Assembly (NCBI RefSeq): GCF_030848805.1
Contig: NC_092366.1
Coordinates: forward strand, 16,062,620 to 16,126,619
DNA length: 64,000 bases
Reading direction: 5' to 3'
From: Temnothorax longispinosus
Taxonomy: Eukaryota; Arthropoda; Insecta; Hymenoptera; Formicidae
The translations under genes and the position numbers were made by a program. Below are positions 26,401 to 38,623 of this stretch, one piece after another. The notes under the pieces are model-generated. The model searched no databases. It was not told the origin of the DNA and worked only from the letters and a program-made list of their open reading frames with translations. Every line of letters begins with the position of its first letter. Within the stretch, counting starts at the first letter, position 1.

Positions 26401-26484
26401 TATATTTTAAAAGCCTGTTTTAGGCTTATAATCACAATGTATGGGTATACAACTGATCAATCTCATCAAAACAGAACTCTTCGG
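26251..26484. repeat. Foldback element with TA-repeat loop
   Basis: Inverted arms of about 80 bp begin AAGAGTTCTGTTTTGATGAG and end with its complement. Both include CATACATTGTGATTATAAGC or its complement, with an (AT)n run in the loop (about 26361-26397). Non-coding and probably a MITE. Confidence 0.8.
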
Positions 26485-29039
26485 AAAATACCGGGACAAA
26501 AGATAACGTTATTATCGTTCCTTCGAAAGAGCTCCTGCTTCTAGAGTGTGATTCACGTTACTTTAACGACCGCGTGACACATGCGGTTACGTCGCAATAT
26601 ACATCGATATAATTGCAAATGCTTGAATCTCGTTCGGCGATAACTCGAGCATTTCATCGCGAGATGCAGAATCCAGACTGTCGAATGCATTCCACGTTGA
26701 AAAATGCAATTTTTGCCGTACTTGCACTAGAATTTCCTATTCCATCGAATTTCCGTTTTAACGTTTTGTCTTCATAACACGTCGTAACTTCATAACAGAA
26801 TCTTTTTCCCGATTTTTTTATTATCTTCGGCCGCGGCTATACATCTGGCTTTGTAATTGTGCAATTATCGTCATAATGACATGATTCACCACTCATCAGT
26901 TAGTCCAGAATCAGGACCGAATTTGATAAACGTTTTAATCGTTTACATTGCATTAAATTACAGATAATGGCGCACTCAATTAAGCGAACTTTGCGCGTAG
27001 AGAGAAAATATTATATATGATAGCTACGGGGGATTTGGTTCGGAGATTGAGTGACAGTGGGAATTAGGCGTTTACATATTTTTGGCTGTACGCTGCATCG
27101 GTTGTTTGTTATTAATGCATGTAATTAATACTATATGTACAAATTATACAAATTACATAATTCATTATAACATCTATGTACTATTGATACCGTTAATTTA
27201 GCTACATGAAAATACTTGAAATTTATGAGGATTCATAGGGAAAAGTTAAAATCGCATCTCTCACAGAGAAAATAATAAAAATTGCCTAACATTTTATGTT
27301 ACTTAGAAATGTATATTAGAGTAGAAATACATATAGAAAAATAAACAATAATGAGAGTATTTATTTTTCATATTTTATTTTGATTCTGTATTATATTATT
27401 ATATTATTTGTATAATGTTTTGATATATTGTCATATTGGTAAATTAATAACTATTGACTTTAAAGAGCAATCTATCTCGTTCAAAAAAGCGCTCTTTAAA
27501 ACACTCTCTAGGGTAAACTCGAGTCCTATCCATACAGAAAAGATGGCAAACCTATGTTCTTTCAATCTAGCTCGCCATGAAACATCGAATGAACATGGGT
27601 TGGCCATCTTTCCTGTATGGCCATCTTACCTAAGTTTACCCTATAAAAGTACGACATTAAAATAAACAAATGTGATAATGATAATTATGTAGAATTGTTT
27701 AATTTGAACTAATGAATGTTAAGTTCTATTAATGCTTAATAAACGGTATCTTTCGGATAAGAAATCGCGGTAAACTATTATGGTGGACAATTTCCCGAAA
27801 AATACGAAGGGGTTTCTTCTACAGGGAGGAACGACAACTGAATCAATTTGGAGAACGGTTTTGATAGGCCGAATGACACGCGAGCGCGTTATACGGCGGG
27901 TGTTCTGAAATATTACACCGGTGGTGCCGCCAATTATCGCCCGACAGCGAGCGAAAAACGTAATGGACGATTACAACTAACATCAAATCGTGACACTTTC
28001 GGACAATAAAAAGTCGGGAATGTGCAAACTGCCCTGCGCGCCGTGACGGCACGACGACACTGCTGACAAAACGTGATTATATTTTGCTACATCATACGCG
28101 CGAAATCGGGGCCAAATGTCGAAATAATAACTTTGCGCAGATACATTATAGTGAGGAAGGCGGAAACGAAATAATGTTATCAGGGGCTGCAAACCGTATT
28201 ATTATTGTTAGATCAATTTTGGATTTGACAGGCGCGTTAAATAATAATTCCCGCGCTTGCTATCTCAAAAAGATCTTTGGATAATCAGCAATTAGTAACG
28301 TTGCTAACATATTATTGTATAATGCAGTATGACTATAATACAATTAAACATGTTTTAATACAAATTATGTAATATTGCACGTAGGCATGTGCTTTATTAA
28401 ATACTTGTATCTCACGTTAAACATTTAAGATGACAATCTAGCTAAAGTAAAAATTCAACAATATTTAAGTTCAATATGTTACAACAAGTTTGATGAAGTC
28501 TTCTTTCGACTCAAATGAGTCGAAAGTTCTTCGTCACATTGTATCTGTTAAACTATTAGCATTTTCTTACGCATGTCTATTTACTTTTGTTATCTTAATG
28601 TAGTACTAAATCTTGATTAATTTGTAATTTACGATATTTGTTGGGATGTTTGCATGTCTTATCATGCTTTGCGTCGAAGTAAACACGAACAACATCTTCC
28701 TATTTTGATGATAAAATTAGAAATGATAGCTGTAGAGCGAGGTTTTACGTTTGCAAATGAGGAAGAAGAATTGGAAAGATACAATGATGATTCATCCAAA
28801 CACTACGTATAGCACGATTTATTATAAAGTTTAGCATTTTTGATCGAAAGTATTAAAAACTAAAAGTATTATTATTATCAAAAGCATTATTCTAAAAGGA
28901 TATTTTGTTGGCTTATTGCACAAATCACATTTCAATGTTATGATTATAAAATTAACAGAATTAAATCTTATACATTTTACAGATACTAAAATCCATCTCT
29001 CGCGGTATTACTTATTGTTAGTGATATTTTTATTGCAGT
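26485..29039. other. Unique spacer between modules 1 and 2, right part
   Basis: Contains the foldback element at 27509-27643 and a short perfect hairpin, TTTCGACTCA..TGAGTCGAAA, near 28505-28530. No exon, RNA gene or promoter can be supported. Confidence 0.45.
27509..27643. repeat. Short foldback element
   Basis: Ends TAGGGTAAACT and AGTTTACCCTA are inverted copies. Inner blocks CCATACAGAAAAGATGGC and GCCATCTTTCCTGTATGG also pair. At about 135 bp it fits a small MITE, possibly with a TA target site. Confidence 0.7.
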
Positions 29040-29415
29040 GAGTACGCTGTGGCTGGTTGTCACGATATCGAATATATACGGATAAATAAAGAAGCGACGC
29101 AATTACACCGCGATGCTATCACGAGGAAAGGCTTTCGTTTTCGTGATATTGTCTCTGGGGGGGGGGGGGGTTTATAATTTTTCCCACTTTTTGTCAAAAT
29201 CTACAAACATAAATCTTTACGTAATGTGTTACGATAATAGATCTAAACGATAATAAATAATAGATCTAAACGATAATAAATAATAGATCTAAACGATAAT
29301 AGATATCAGCGGCGGGCATAAACAGGACGTAAGCTGATAAAAATTTTCAAAGTGCACTACAAACCACATACTTAAAAAGATTATCATTCTATATTTCTAT
29401 GCATCAATGATTCTG

Positions 29416-29585
29416 TATATAAGCTGACCGATCACCGAACTGATTCAGTTTGAATTTCACTGAGCTGACTACAGGTGAGGATACGAAAGCTTCATCTCTA
29501 TATAGTTTAAAAGTATTTTTCTACTTTCTCAATAATTCTACATATATTTTATAAAACAGGAAATCTCTCAAGCAATTAATAAAAA
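29416..29585 (+). promoter_or_regulatory. M2 promoter, non-coding exon and 5' UTR intron
   Basis: TATATAAG lies at 29416-29423, the leader exon ends at 29474 before GTGAGG, and the acceptor AAAACAG ends at 29559. It is intact although the gene it drives is broken. Confidence 0.7.
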
Positions 29586-29917
29586 ATGGGAAAATTCATC
29601 GTGGTTCTTTGCTTTACGCTTCTCGCAATGAATTTGGTCATGGCCTGCAAAAAACTCGGAGCACGCGTAAGTACCATTGTATGATATTATGTTTTGAACT
29701 GTAATATATCTATGTGTATCTCTACATTTTTTATTAATTCAAATATTTGTTTCGTGAAAACCATTAAATTAATTAATATAACTTAATAGTATACTTTTTA
29801 AAAATATGATGGATTCTATATATGTAATTTATAGATGACATAAATTGAAAATTTAACAAATGTAGTGAGATTTTTATACACTTGATTGTTATTTATATAT
29901 TATATATTTATGTATAT

Positions 29918-29927
29918 ATATATATAC

Positions 29928-30017
<90 letters not shown>
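29918..30017. repeat. (TA)n(TG)n microsatellite
   Basis: About 40 bp of TA repeats are followed by about 58 bp of TG repeats in the M2 intron. The equivalent position in M3 is only a few units long. Confidence 0.95.
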
Positions 30018-30019
<2 letters not shown>

Positions 30020-30064
30020 ATATACATAATATTTTAATCCGGTGTATTAAACATGTTTTCTGTA

Positions 30065-30275
30065 CACGGAGAAAATTTTATAGTAAATATTACTATGGTG
30101 TCGCACTAGCTGCGGACCATCGAGGAATTTCAAGTTAAAATACTATAATTATTGTTTTAAAAACGATAAAATAACGTAATTTTTACCATAAACATAGTAA
30201 TTTAACTTAAAATTCCTCGATGGTCCGCAGCTAGTGCGACACCATAGTAATATTTACTATAAAATTTTCTCCGTG
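30065..30275. mobile_element. Foldback MITE with TA target duplication
   Basis: A 211 bp insertion in the M2 intron, absent from M1, M3 and M4, has arms that are nearly perfect inverted copies from CACGGAGAAAATTTTATAGT inwards for about 90 bp. TA flanks both sides (30063-30064 and 30276-30277), and the other copies have a single TA at this site. The TA duplication points to a Tc1/mariner-type transposase acting in trans. Confidence 0.9.
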
Positions 30276-30751
30276 TATGTAAGGAAAACGTTTCATCTCT
30301 TTCCTCCAAGTTATACACAATTAAACAGAATAAAGAAAGAGTAAAATATATTGCTGTATAAAGTGTCACTTTTTGAATATTTTAAATAGTGAGTAATGAC
30401 AAGATTTGAGTATTGATTACAGGGAACAATTTTATAAATGTGTGAATAATACGGATTAAGTCAGAAGTGGCGAAAGTGCATTGAGTTTAAGTTTAAATAA
30501 TTAAGTTATGTAATACGAAAGACATCGTGCAAAATAATAATCTCGCGTAATCTTTTTCAGTGCAACAATGACGCTGAATGTTGCAAGAAATTGCAGTGTG
30601 ATCGATAGGGTGATGCTTATCGATGCACCGGGCTCGGTGCACTGGAAGATCGGCCATTGACGTCGCAAGACCAGGAGGACCATGGGGCCCCGGAGGCCCA
30701 GCAGGCGCAGGAGCAGAATGGCCACAACATGAACCTGCCCCTGCCCTATAA

Positions 30752-30996
30752 TCATAAATGATAGCTCGACCTGGACTTTGTTGCGTGGAACTATGATTTA
30801 ATCTTGACTGATTTAAAAATATGTCAAAATTTACACAATAATTGAAAATATATACTTGCTTAATCATTATCCAGCAATATACTCTTTATGTCTCAACTAA
30901 AAACCCTTCTTCACATTATCAACCAAATTGAAGTCGATTTGTTGAACAGCAAAAATAATTCATTTTATATGATATTTTTATAAAAATAAGAACGTA
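30752..30996. other. M2 3' flank
   Basis: AT-rich 3' flank matching that of M1 and M3. No gene seen. Confidence 0.6.
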
Positions 30997-31900
30997 GAGG
31001 AGACCGGGGCTCGTTGGCACCGTTTTCACAATTTCGGCACTTGAGCTTTTAAACAACTAATTTTCATGATTAAACAGTGCTAATATGATAGAGAAAACCT
31101 TTCTCTACATTTTTATGCCAGGAACGCTCTTGTATACTGTATAGTTTCTTTGTAATAAGTGAAATACGAACATGCTGCATTGTAGCCAACTTGCCGATAG
31201 TAGGGTAGGTTGGCTATGCGACAAAAGTCCATGTTAAATTAATGAAAACGTAGTAGAAACACAAAACGGGTAACAGATATGTACTTCTTGATAAAGATTG
31301 TATCTTTTAAAGTTATTTCGTAATAATCAAATAGCGAAATGCTGTTGTAGAAGAACAATTGTAAACTATTTTAGATATAGCTTTCTTCAATATAAAAATA
31401 TTAATATAAATATATATCTAGCTTCTATCAGCATTGACAGCATTGTAGGTAGCAAATCACATGCTCGCACAGATCTCACGCGCGCGGCAACAAGTCAAGC
31501 TAAGCATGCCTTGATATGAGCCAACATACCCCATCCCTACATATGTTTAATTTCAGTCATTTTCTTACAATAAATTACTGTTGTTTCTCAAAATGACATG
31601 TCGTATAGTAATAGAAACTTTTCTTCTAACTAATAATTCGTCACTTTAATTTACTTCTCAAACTGAAGAGCATTAATTCGATATTTTGAAACGCTCGAAA
31701 ATTTACTTGCCACCTCTTGAATTAGAGTTTTCTCTTTTTCTATTGTAATACTTGTTTGATTTAAATAAAACTTTGGGAAAAGCACCTATATCATAAAAGA
31801 GACGTTTTGTGATAACTTTTCTATTATTTCTTTCGCTATAAATACATAAACGGAACGCATTGCCAACTTGCCTCTTGTGCCAACAAGCCCCGGGTTCCCC
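30997..31900. mobile_element. 904 bp inverted-repeat element with TA target duplication
   Basis: The ends are imperfect inverted repeats of about 24 bp: GGGGCTCGTTGGCAC on the left and GTGCCAACAAGCCCC on the right. TA flanks both sides (30995-30996 and 31901-31902), and the uninterrupted site reads AACGTACTCTGG in module 3. Inside are further GTTGGC or GCCAAC motifs near both ends. The longest frame, 73 codons, has no transposase motif, so the element is non-autonomous. Confidence 0.82.
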
Positions 31901-31938
31901 TACTCTGGTATTTATATTAGAAACAAGTATACATATAA

Positions 31939-33488
31939 CAGCAGAATAAACGATAACGAAAAAGAAGGGAAAACTCTACGTCTTCTTTGCAGACAAGGCA
32001 GCGCGATAAGGTGAACAGAAAGAAACTATGGAAAATTCTGGAAGAACGCGGTATAAATAGGAAACTAATCGACAGAATAAAAGATATTTATGAGGAAACA
32101 ATCAACAGAGTAATCGTAGGAGACAAATGCACAGAGTTCTGGACAGAAAGAAGGTTGAGGCAAAGATGCCCATTGAGCCCACTCCTGTTCATAACATTTA
32201 TCACGGACGTAGAAGATTTTCTAAAGAAAGGCAGAATGGAGGCGTAAAATTAATAAGAAGGAGAATATATACCTTGGCGTACGCAGACGACCTAGCGATG
32301 ATGGCGGAGACGGAAAGAGAAATGAAGAAAATGCTGAAAAGCCTAAAAAGATATTTAGAGGAAAAAGAACTGACTTTAAACGCAGATAAATCTAAAATGT
32401 TGGTCTTTTGTAAGAAAGAGAGAATTAAACAAGAAAGGAACTGGAAATGGAAGGACAACAAAACAGAAGAAATCAAGGAGTTCAAATATCTGGGATTTAC
32501 ATTTAAGAAATGCAACACCGATGAAGCACACATAAAAGATATAGTAAGAAGAGCAGTAGCAGCCATGGCACAGGTTTGGGGAATAGGTGAAAGGAAATTT
32601 GGAGGAGACTTCGACAGGAGAATGATGATGTTTAATGTCATGGTCAAAAGCATACTCTTATACGGAGTAGAAATATGGAGATGGAAAGAATGGAAGGAGA
32701 TAAAAGCACTTCAAGAAAGATACATAAGATGGATATTAGGCTTAGATGCACGCCAGGCTATATAATCAGAGAGGAAACAAAGATAAAACAAATCAGTATA
32801 GAAGCTGGAGGAAGGGAACTAAAATACAAAAAAAAAATAAAAGGAATGACTGGCAACGAAATACTGAGAAAATGCAGAAGAGAAATCAGCAATATAGAAT
32901 GAGAGGAGACACAATGGGGCAGAAGGATGTAGACGTTTTACGAGGAGGGCGGATTAAACTAGTGGACGAAGCAAGGGAGGAACAGAGAAAAAACACGATA
33001 GAAGAATGGACAACCAACTTATACAAAGAGAAAAAATTGGAAAAGAGAGGAAAGAAGATGGAGAGATCAAAATCAACGAAAGAATACAACAGGTGGAAAA
33101 CAAGTGAAAGAGCGAAATATTTGGAGTGGAAAGGAAAAGGCACAAAGATGAAAACAATTGCAAGATTCAGATGCGGAAACGAATGGAAAGGTAATAGATA
33201 CTGGGAGGAAGAAGGCAAGAAAATGTGCAGGTTGTGTGAAGAAAGAGAGAAATCCTGGCACCATATACTAATAAGAGAATGTCCAGAATCAAAAGCAGCC
33301 AATCCGAGCGAAGAATTTATAATGGCAGAAGACGGAAAAGGAATAGAATGGATGCTGAAGTTGTGCAATAAAAAGAAAGAGAGAAAAAAATTGAGGAGAC
33401 AAGAAATAAGGGTATAAATTAATATAGAAAAAGTGCAGAAATACAGAACATGTATCCCGAAATGGGAATCATTATCCTAAATAAAAAA
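31939..33488 (+). mobile_element. Decayed LINE (non-LTR retrotransposon), 5'-truncated
   Basis: Three overlapping frames carry reverse-transcriptase pieces in order: a segment with RQRCPLSPLLF (31987-32247), the active-site YADD at 32280-32291 in the frame of 32127-32765, then a thumb-like region, and a C-terminal zinc-knuckle-like C-X2-C..H..C stretch near 33218-33275 (frame of 32746-33417). Two or more frameshifts separate them and the endonuclease region is missing, so it cannot move by itself. It ends near a short A-rich run at 33481-33490. Confidence 0.88.
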
Positions 33489-34319
33489 AAACAATTAACA
33501 GTATATATAGGTAATAAACATTTAAAGAAAAATATGCTTAATTATATTTAAAAAAATTAATATTAATACATTTAAATTTTTTATAATTTGACACTGCATA
33601 TATGTATAATTATTTATATACTTATTAATGATTATGGCATATAATAAATATTTAATTCGAGATCTAGCGTATCATGATTGCAACAATGTATATAATATTT
33701 CTGTGTTGATTGCATTTATTTGGTAAATGTTTATAACATATGTATAAAATCTCGTGTAAATAGTAACTCGATAAAATTTAAAAACGCAAAATTTTCTTAC
33801 TAATTTGATTAAGCAGAATGCGACAATATCGTTCTAAAATACGTAGTAGTTAAGAAAATCTAGTTCAGAACGTATTCTTTAGTTTTAATTATAGATTTTA
33901 TTATAAACTTTGCAAGAAATTTAAATATATAGGCAAAATAAAGTAATACAATAATTAATAATTACTAATTTAAAATTGTTTTAGATCACGATATTGAATA
34001 TACGGATAAATAAAGAAGCGACGCAATTACACCGCGATGCTATCACGAGGAAAGGCTTTCGTTATCGTGATATTTTCTCTGCGGGGGAGGGTTTATAATT
34101 TTTCCAACTCTTTGTCAAGACCCACGAACATAGATCTTTACGTAATGTGTTGACTATGATTCTCACGGTATTTGCGCAATTGATGAAGCCTGATAAACGA
34201 TAATAGATATCAGCGACGGGCACAAACAGACGTAGGCTCATAAAAACTTTCAAGGTGCACTATACGCCCACATACTTAAAGAGATTATTATTCTATATTT
34301 CTATGCACCAATGATTCTG

Positions 34320-34489
34320 TATATAAGCTGAGCAATCACCGAACTGATTCAGTTTGAATTTTACTGAGCTGACTACAGGTGAGGATACGAAAGCTTCATC
34401 TCTATTAGTTTAAAAGTATTTTTTTACTTTCTCAATAGTTCTACATATATACTTTATAAAACAGGAAATCTCTCAAGCAATTAATCGAA
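34320..34489 (+). promoter_or_regulatory. M3 promoter, non-coding exon and 5' UTR intron
   Basis: TATATAAG lies at 34320-34327, the leader exon ends ACAG at 34378 before GTGAGG, and the acceptor ends at 34464. Confidence 0.75.
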
Positions 34490-35326
34490 ATGGGAAAATT
34501 CATCGTGCTTCTTTGCTTTACGCTTCTCGCAATAACTTCGGTCATGGCCTGCAAGGGACCCGGAGTCGAGGTAAGTACCATTGCATGATATTATGTTTTG
34601 AACTGTAATATATGTGTATCTCCAAATTTTTTATTAATTTATATATTTGTTTCGTGAAAACCATTAAATTAATTAATATAACTTAATAGTATACTTTTTA
34701 AAAATATGATGGATTCTATATGTAATTTATAGAGATTACATAAATTGAAAATTTGACAAATGTAGTGAGATTTTTATACTTGATTGTTATTTATATGTTA
34801 TATATTTATGTATATGTATACATATACATAATATTTTAATCCGGTGTATTAAACATGTTTTCTGTATGTAAGGAACACGTTTCATCTCTTTCCTCCAAGT
34901 TATACACAATTAAGCAGAATAAAGAAAGTTATATAAAAGAAAGAAAATATATTGCTGTATAAAGTGTCATATTTTGAATATTTTAAGTAGTGAGTAATGA
35001 CAAGATTTGAGTGTTGATTACAGGGTATAATTTTATAAATGTGATAATACGAATTAAGTCAAAAGTGACGAAAGTGCATTGAGTTTAAGTTTAAATAATT
35101 AAGTTATGTAATACGACAGACATCGTGCAAGATAATAATCTTGCGTAATCTTTTTCAGTGCAACTCTGATGCTGAATGTTGCGGGGCATTTGTGTGTAAT
35201 CCATGGGCTGGTGTTTGCACCGGAGGACCGGGCACAGGCAACGGAAGACCAGGAGGACCATGGGGACCCGGAGGTCCAGGCGCTGACGTAGAATGGCCAC
35301 AAAATGAACCTGCCCCTGCCCAATAA
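34490..35326 (+). CDS. M3: secreted cystine-knot peptide, Gly/Pro-rich tail
   Basis: Exons 34490-34570 and 35159-35326 join in phase 0 and give 82 residues. Residues 1-20 are the signal peptide, ending VMA. Cysteines at 21, 28, 34, 35, 40 and 47 give C-X6-C-X5-CC-X4-C-X6-C, the ICK pattern. Residues 48-75 are rich in Gly and Pro (repeats of GGP/GPGG), and the protein ends EWPQNEPAPAQ. The tail is probably disordered. No dibasic site separates tail from knot. This is the cleanest M-type copy. Expected to be secreted; target and tissue unknown. Confidence 0.87.
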
Positions 35327-36470
35327 TCATAAATGATGGCTCGACCTAGACTTTGTTGCGTAGAACTATGATTTAATCTTGATTGATTTAAAAATATGTG
35401 AAAATTTACACAATAATTGGAAATATACACTTGCTTAGTCATTACCCAGCAATATACTCTTTATGTCTCAATGACTAAGAACCCTTCTTCAACATTATCA
35501 ACCAAATTAAAGTTGATTTGTTGAATAGCAAAAATAATTCATTTTATATGATAATATTTTTATAAAAATAAGAACGTACTCTGGTATTTATATTAGAAAC
35601 AAGTATACATATACATGACGTAAATTATAAAATAAACAACAACGATAATCAACCCGCATGTAATAAATAAATAAAAAATTATATAATAATATTAAATTAC
35701 AATGTCTTTAGTCTTGTTAGTTAAATTATAGATATAATATGGTGACTGTAATTTGCTGCGAGATAAATTTCCTTTTTAGTTTCCGCTGGAATATGCAACT
35801 GTTGCAACTAAATAATGTATGTTTGCTTAAAATATTTAGCAATAATTCATCTTATCTTGAATAGCCAGCGGCGATATTTGATTAGAATCAAAAGACAATT
35901 AAATTTGAAACGGTATTAAAAAGCGGTCTTATTAAACATTTATTATTAAAAATTATTGTATTTTAAAAATAATAACTTTTACTTTTTTAACAAAAACTTT
36001 TTCACAATTATAATAGTTAATCTCAATATTCTGATCATCCTAAATTTCTCTAACAAATCCTCTGATAAATTCCTTTAATAAATCCACTATAAGAGATTTA
36101 TTTAAAAATCTTTTATAGTTGATACAATTTCTTTAATGCAGTTGTTTAATAATGAAATAGAATTGTAATAATGTGACAAAACTATTTATACAATTGCGTT
36201 TTATACTTTGATTATTATATTATGTAATTTAATCCTATTTAATATACTGAATATTGCAAAAGATTCTAACGTAGGTATACAAAATGCAAAATAATCCGAT
36301 CTGCAAATACGGAACTGCAATAAACGTACTTCTTACGGTTGAAATTGATAATTTGGATTAAAAAGATGAGAACTTTGTACGTCTTTGAAAACAAATATTT
36401 TCTTTCGTATAGCAAATGACGTAAGCAGTACATTTCCGATATTTTCGATTTACACAAGTGCGATACAAAC
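35327..36470. other. M3-K2 spacer
   Basis: AT-rich duplicated spacer equivalent to 18928-20431 of module 1, without the rRNA insertion. No gene is seen. Confidence 0.7.
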
Positions 36471-36813
36471 TATAAATACTCCTCGAAGATAAAAAAATTC
36501 GTCAGTTACGATCACATCGTACGATCAGTGTAACCAACTCACTCTCCAAGAACAATTCTTAATAGGTAAGTTCTTAAATTCATCAAATTTTTTAAAAATA
36601 AAGGCTGAGAGTCGCAATTAATAATCAACTATTTTTATAAAACTATCTGTATTATGTTAATAATAAAATATTTCTTATTTTATTAGTTTCGTCATTTAAA
36701 ACATATATTTAAATTTATTATGGTGATTTTTATAGCAATATTATCAAATTATTGTATCGCATGTCCGTTGTAGATATTATATGTAAGAAATAATTACAGA
36801 AAATATTGGCAAG
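36471..36813 (+). promoter_or_regulatory. K2 promoter, non-coding exon and 5' UTR intron
   Basis: TATAAATA lies at 36471-36478, the leader exon ends AATAG at 36565 before GTAAG, and the acceptor ATTACAG ends at 36799. Confidence 0.75.
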
Positions 36814-37343
36814 ATGAAGTTCGTTATTTTCACCATTTTCATTATGATTGCTATGGCTATAGCATACAAGCGAGGAAAGCATAGTGAAGAATCTTATGAG
36901 AGTTATGAAGCATCCTGCGTTTCTTTGAGTCACCCTGTATGTATTTCGATTGCATTTATGTATACAAGAGACAGTTATTTTTATAGTAATGATTATAGAC
37001 GAAAAAAGAATGAGAAAAATTAAATTATAATTAAGAAATTATAAATTTGTTTTATATATTCTACGTATAATTCGTATAATTTTATTATATGTATTAAAAG
37101 AAAGAGACCAGATGCTATTTTAAATCTGTGTTGATATATATATATATATCAGCAATATTAACTAATGTTAATTTTTAATATTAAAACATATCTCTAATTA
37201 TTATATTATAAATATTTTAGTGTAGACAAACTAGTGAGTGCTGTCGCAATCTGAAATGTCAGGAACATGCTAACATATGTGTGCAACAATACCCGAGGTC
37301 CAAAGGAGATACAAGACCTCGTGGACGACAAATGCCATATTAA
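36814..37343 (+). CDS. K2: secreted cystine-knot peptide, basic tail
   Basis: Exons 36814-36936 and 37221-37343 join in phase 0 and give 81 residues. The signal peptide MKFVIFTIFIMIAMAIA is followed by a short charged stretch rich in Lys, Glu and Ser/Tyr (18-33). Cysteines at 35, 42, 48, 49, 54 and 61 give C-X6-C-X5-CC-X4-C-X6-C, the same as the M genes. The tail is Arg/Gln-rich and ends RQMPY. It is the only intact K-type copy with an ATG. A stretch read as coding past the donor, as a single-exon frame to 37023, would miss the knot and is rejected. Confidence 0.85.
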
Positions 37344-38306
37344 TAAGGATTGATATTTCTTTATATCTGACTACGGCACTACTTTTCTTTCATATATATA
37401 TTTATATATTATGTGTGTAAAAAAGAAGTTTCTATGTTATATGTAACCTTAAATAAAGACATTCACAGGAGCTATCAATATTCTTTGTCTTATTTAATAA
37501 CAATTAATACTATATATAGGTAGTAAACATTTAAAGAAAAATATGTTTAATAATATAAAAAAAATTTTAATATCAATACATTTAAATTTTTATAATTTGC
37601 CACTGCATATATGTATAATTATTTATTTACTTATTAATGATTATGGCTTATTTACTTATTAATGATTATACAATGATTATTTAGTTCGAGATCTAGCGTA
37701 TCATGATTGCAACGATGTATTATAATATTTCTTTGTTGATTGCATTTATTTTGTAAATGTTTATAACATATGTATAAAATCTCGTGTAAACAGAATTTAA
37801 AAAAGCAAAATTTTCTTACTAATTTGATTAAGCAGAATGCGACAATATCGTTCTGAAATACGTAGTTAAGAAAATCTAGTTTATAACGTATTTTTTAGTT
37901 TTAATTGTAAATTATTATAAACTTTGCAAGAAATTTTAATATATAGGCAAAATAAAGTACGATAATTAATAATTATTAATTTAAAATTGTTTTAGATCTA
38001 TTTCAAGATAACTGCATTATTTAATATATTTTTAGTTTTAGAATTAATCGCTTTTAATATCTATATATTTAAATAAAACAAATAATTACTAAAATCAGCG
38101 TAGGTATCGTTTACTCGTCCCAACTGGCCAAGTTTATTTAAAAAACGCGTCAAATAATTACTTTTGAAAGTTACTTCAGCATAATCGTACACAACATCAC
38201 AAAACTAAGTATAGAAAAGAACAAAAAATGCTTATGGAATTAGTATGTGCGTACTGAACTTCTACACATAATAAGTAATTCTGTCGATAACAATCATAAT
38301 TAAATT
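37344..38306. other. K2 3' flank and module junction
   Basis: A possible AATAAA lies near 37453. Duplicated K-type 3' flank to about 38090 is followed by a short stretch that recurs near 41600-41760 (CATAATCGTACA.. and AAGAACAAAAAATGCTTA..). No gene seen. Confidence 0.6.
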
Positions 38307-38454
38307 TGCGCAATTGATGAAGCCTGATAAACGATAAATAGATATCAGCGACGGGCATAAACAGGACGTAGGCTGATAAAAATTTTCAAAGTGCACTACA
38401 AACCACATACTTAAAGAGATTATCATTCTATATTTCTATGCACCAATGATTCTG

Positions 38455-38623
38455 TATATAAGCTGAGCGATCACCGAACTGATTCACTTTGAATTTCACT
38501 GAGCTGACTACAGGTGAGGATACGAAAGCTTCATCTCTATATAGTTTAAAAGTATTGTTCTACTTTCTCAATAGTTCTACATATACTTTATAAAACAGGA
38601 AATCTCTCAAGCAATTAATCGAA
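38455..38623 (+). promoter_or_regulatory. M4 promoter, non-coding exon and 5' UTR intron
   Basis: TATATAAG lies at 38455-38462, the leader exon ends ACAG at 38513 before GTGAGG, and the acceptor ends at 38598. Confidence 0.75.

Larger units (their letters stand above)
29586..30751 (+). pseudogene. M2: disabled cystine-knot peptide gene
   Basis: Exon 1 (29586-29666) codes an intact signal peptide and cysteine 1, with donor GTAAGT. Exon 2 begins at 30561 with C-X5-CC-X4-C and then meets TAG at 30606-30608, before cysteine 6. Past the stop, the Gly/Pro-rich tail matching M3 lies in a different frame, so at least one indel is present as well. A translated product would be 42 residues with five of the six cysteines. 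Promoter and splice sites are intact, so a transcript may persist. Confidence 0.8.
29040..33985 (+). repeat. Duplicated module 2 (M2, K gene lost)
   Basis: Begins with the same GCTGTGGCTGGTTGTCACGA block as module 1 and continues through the M2 promoter, gene and 3' flank. After the TA-flanked element, the sequence equivalent to 19232-22286 of module 1, which includes the whole K gene, is missing and a LINE copy stands in its place. The K 3' flank resumes near 33489. A G run (about 29158-29171) and a three-copy 25 bp repeat (TAGATCTAAACGATAATAAA type, about 29226-29300) lie upstream of M2. Confidence 0.8.
33986..38090 (+). repeat. Duplicated module 3 (M3 + K2), the most intact unit
   Basis: Joined directly to the tail of module 2 at about 33986, where TTTTAGATC passes into CACGATATTGAATATACGG. 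It contains M3 and K2 without large insertions and is the best reference for reading insertions and deletions in the others. Confidence 0.85.

Noticed and set aside
30493..30867. Minus-strand frames over M2 and M3 exon 2
   Set aside because: Antisense of Gly/Pro codons in the peptide tails.
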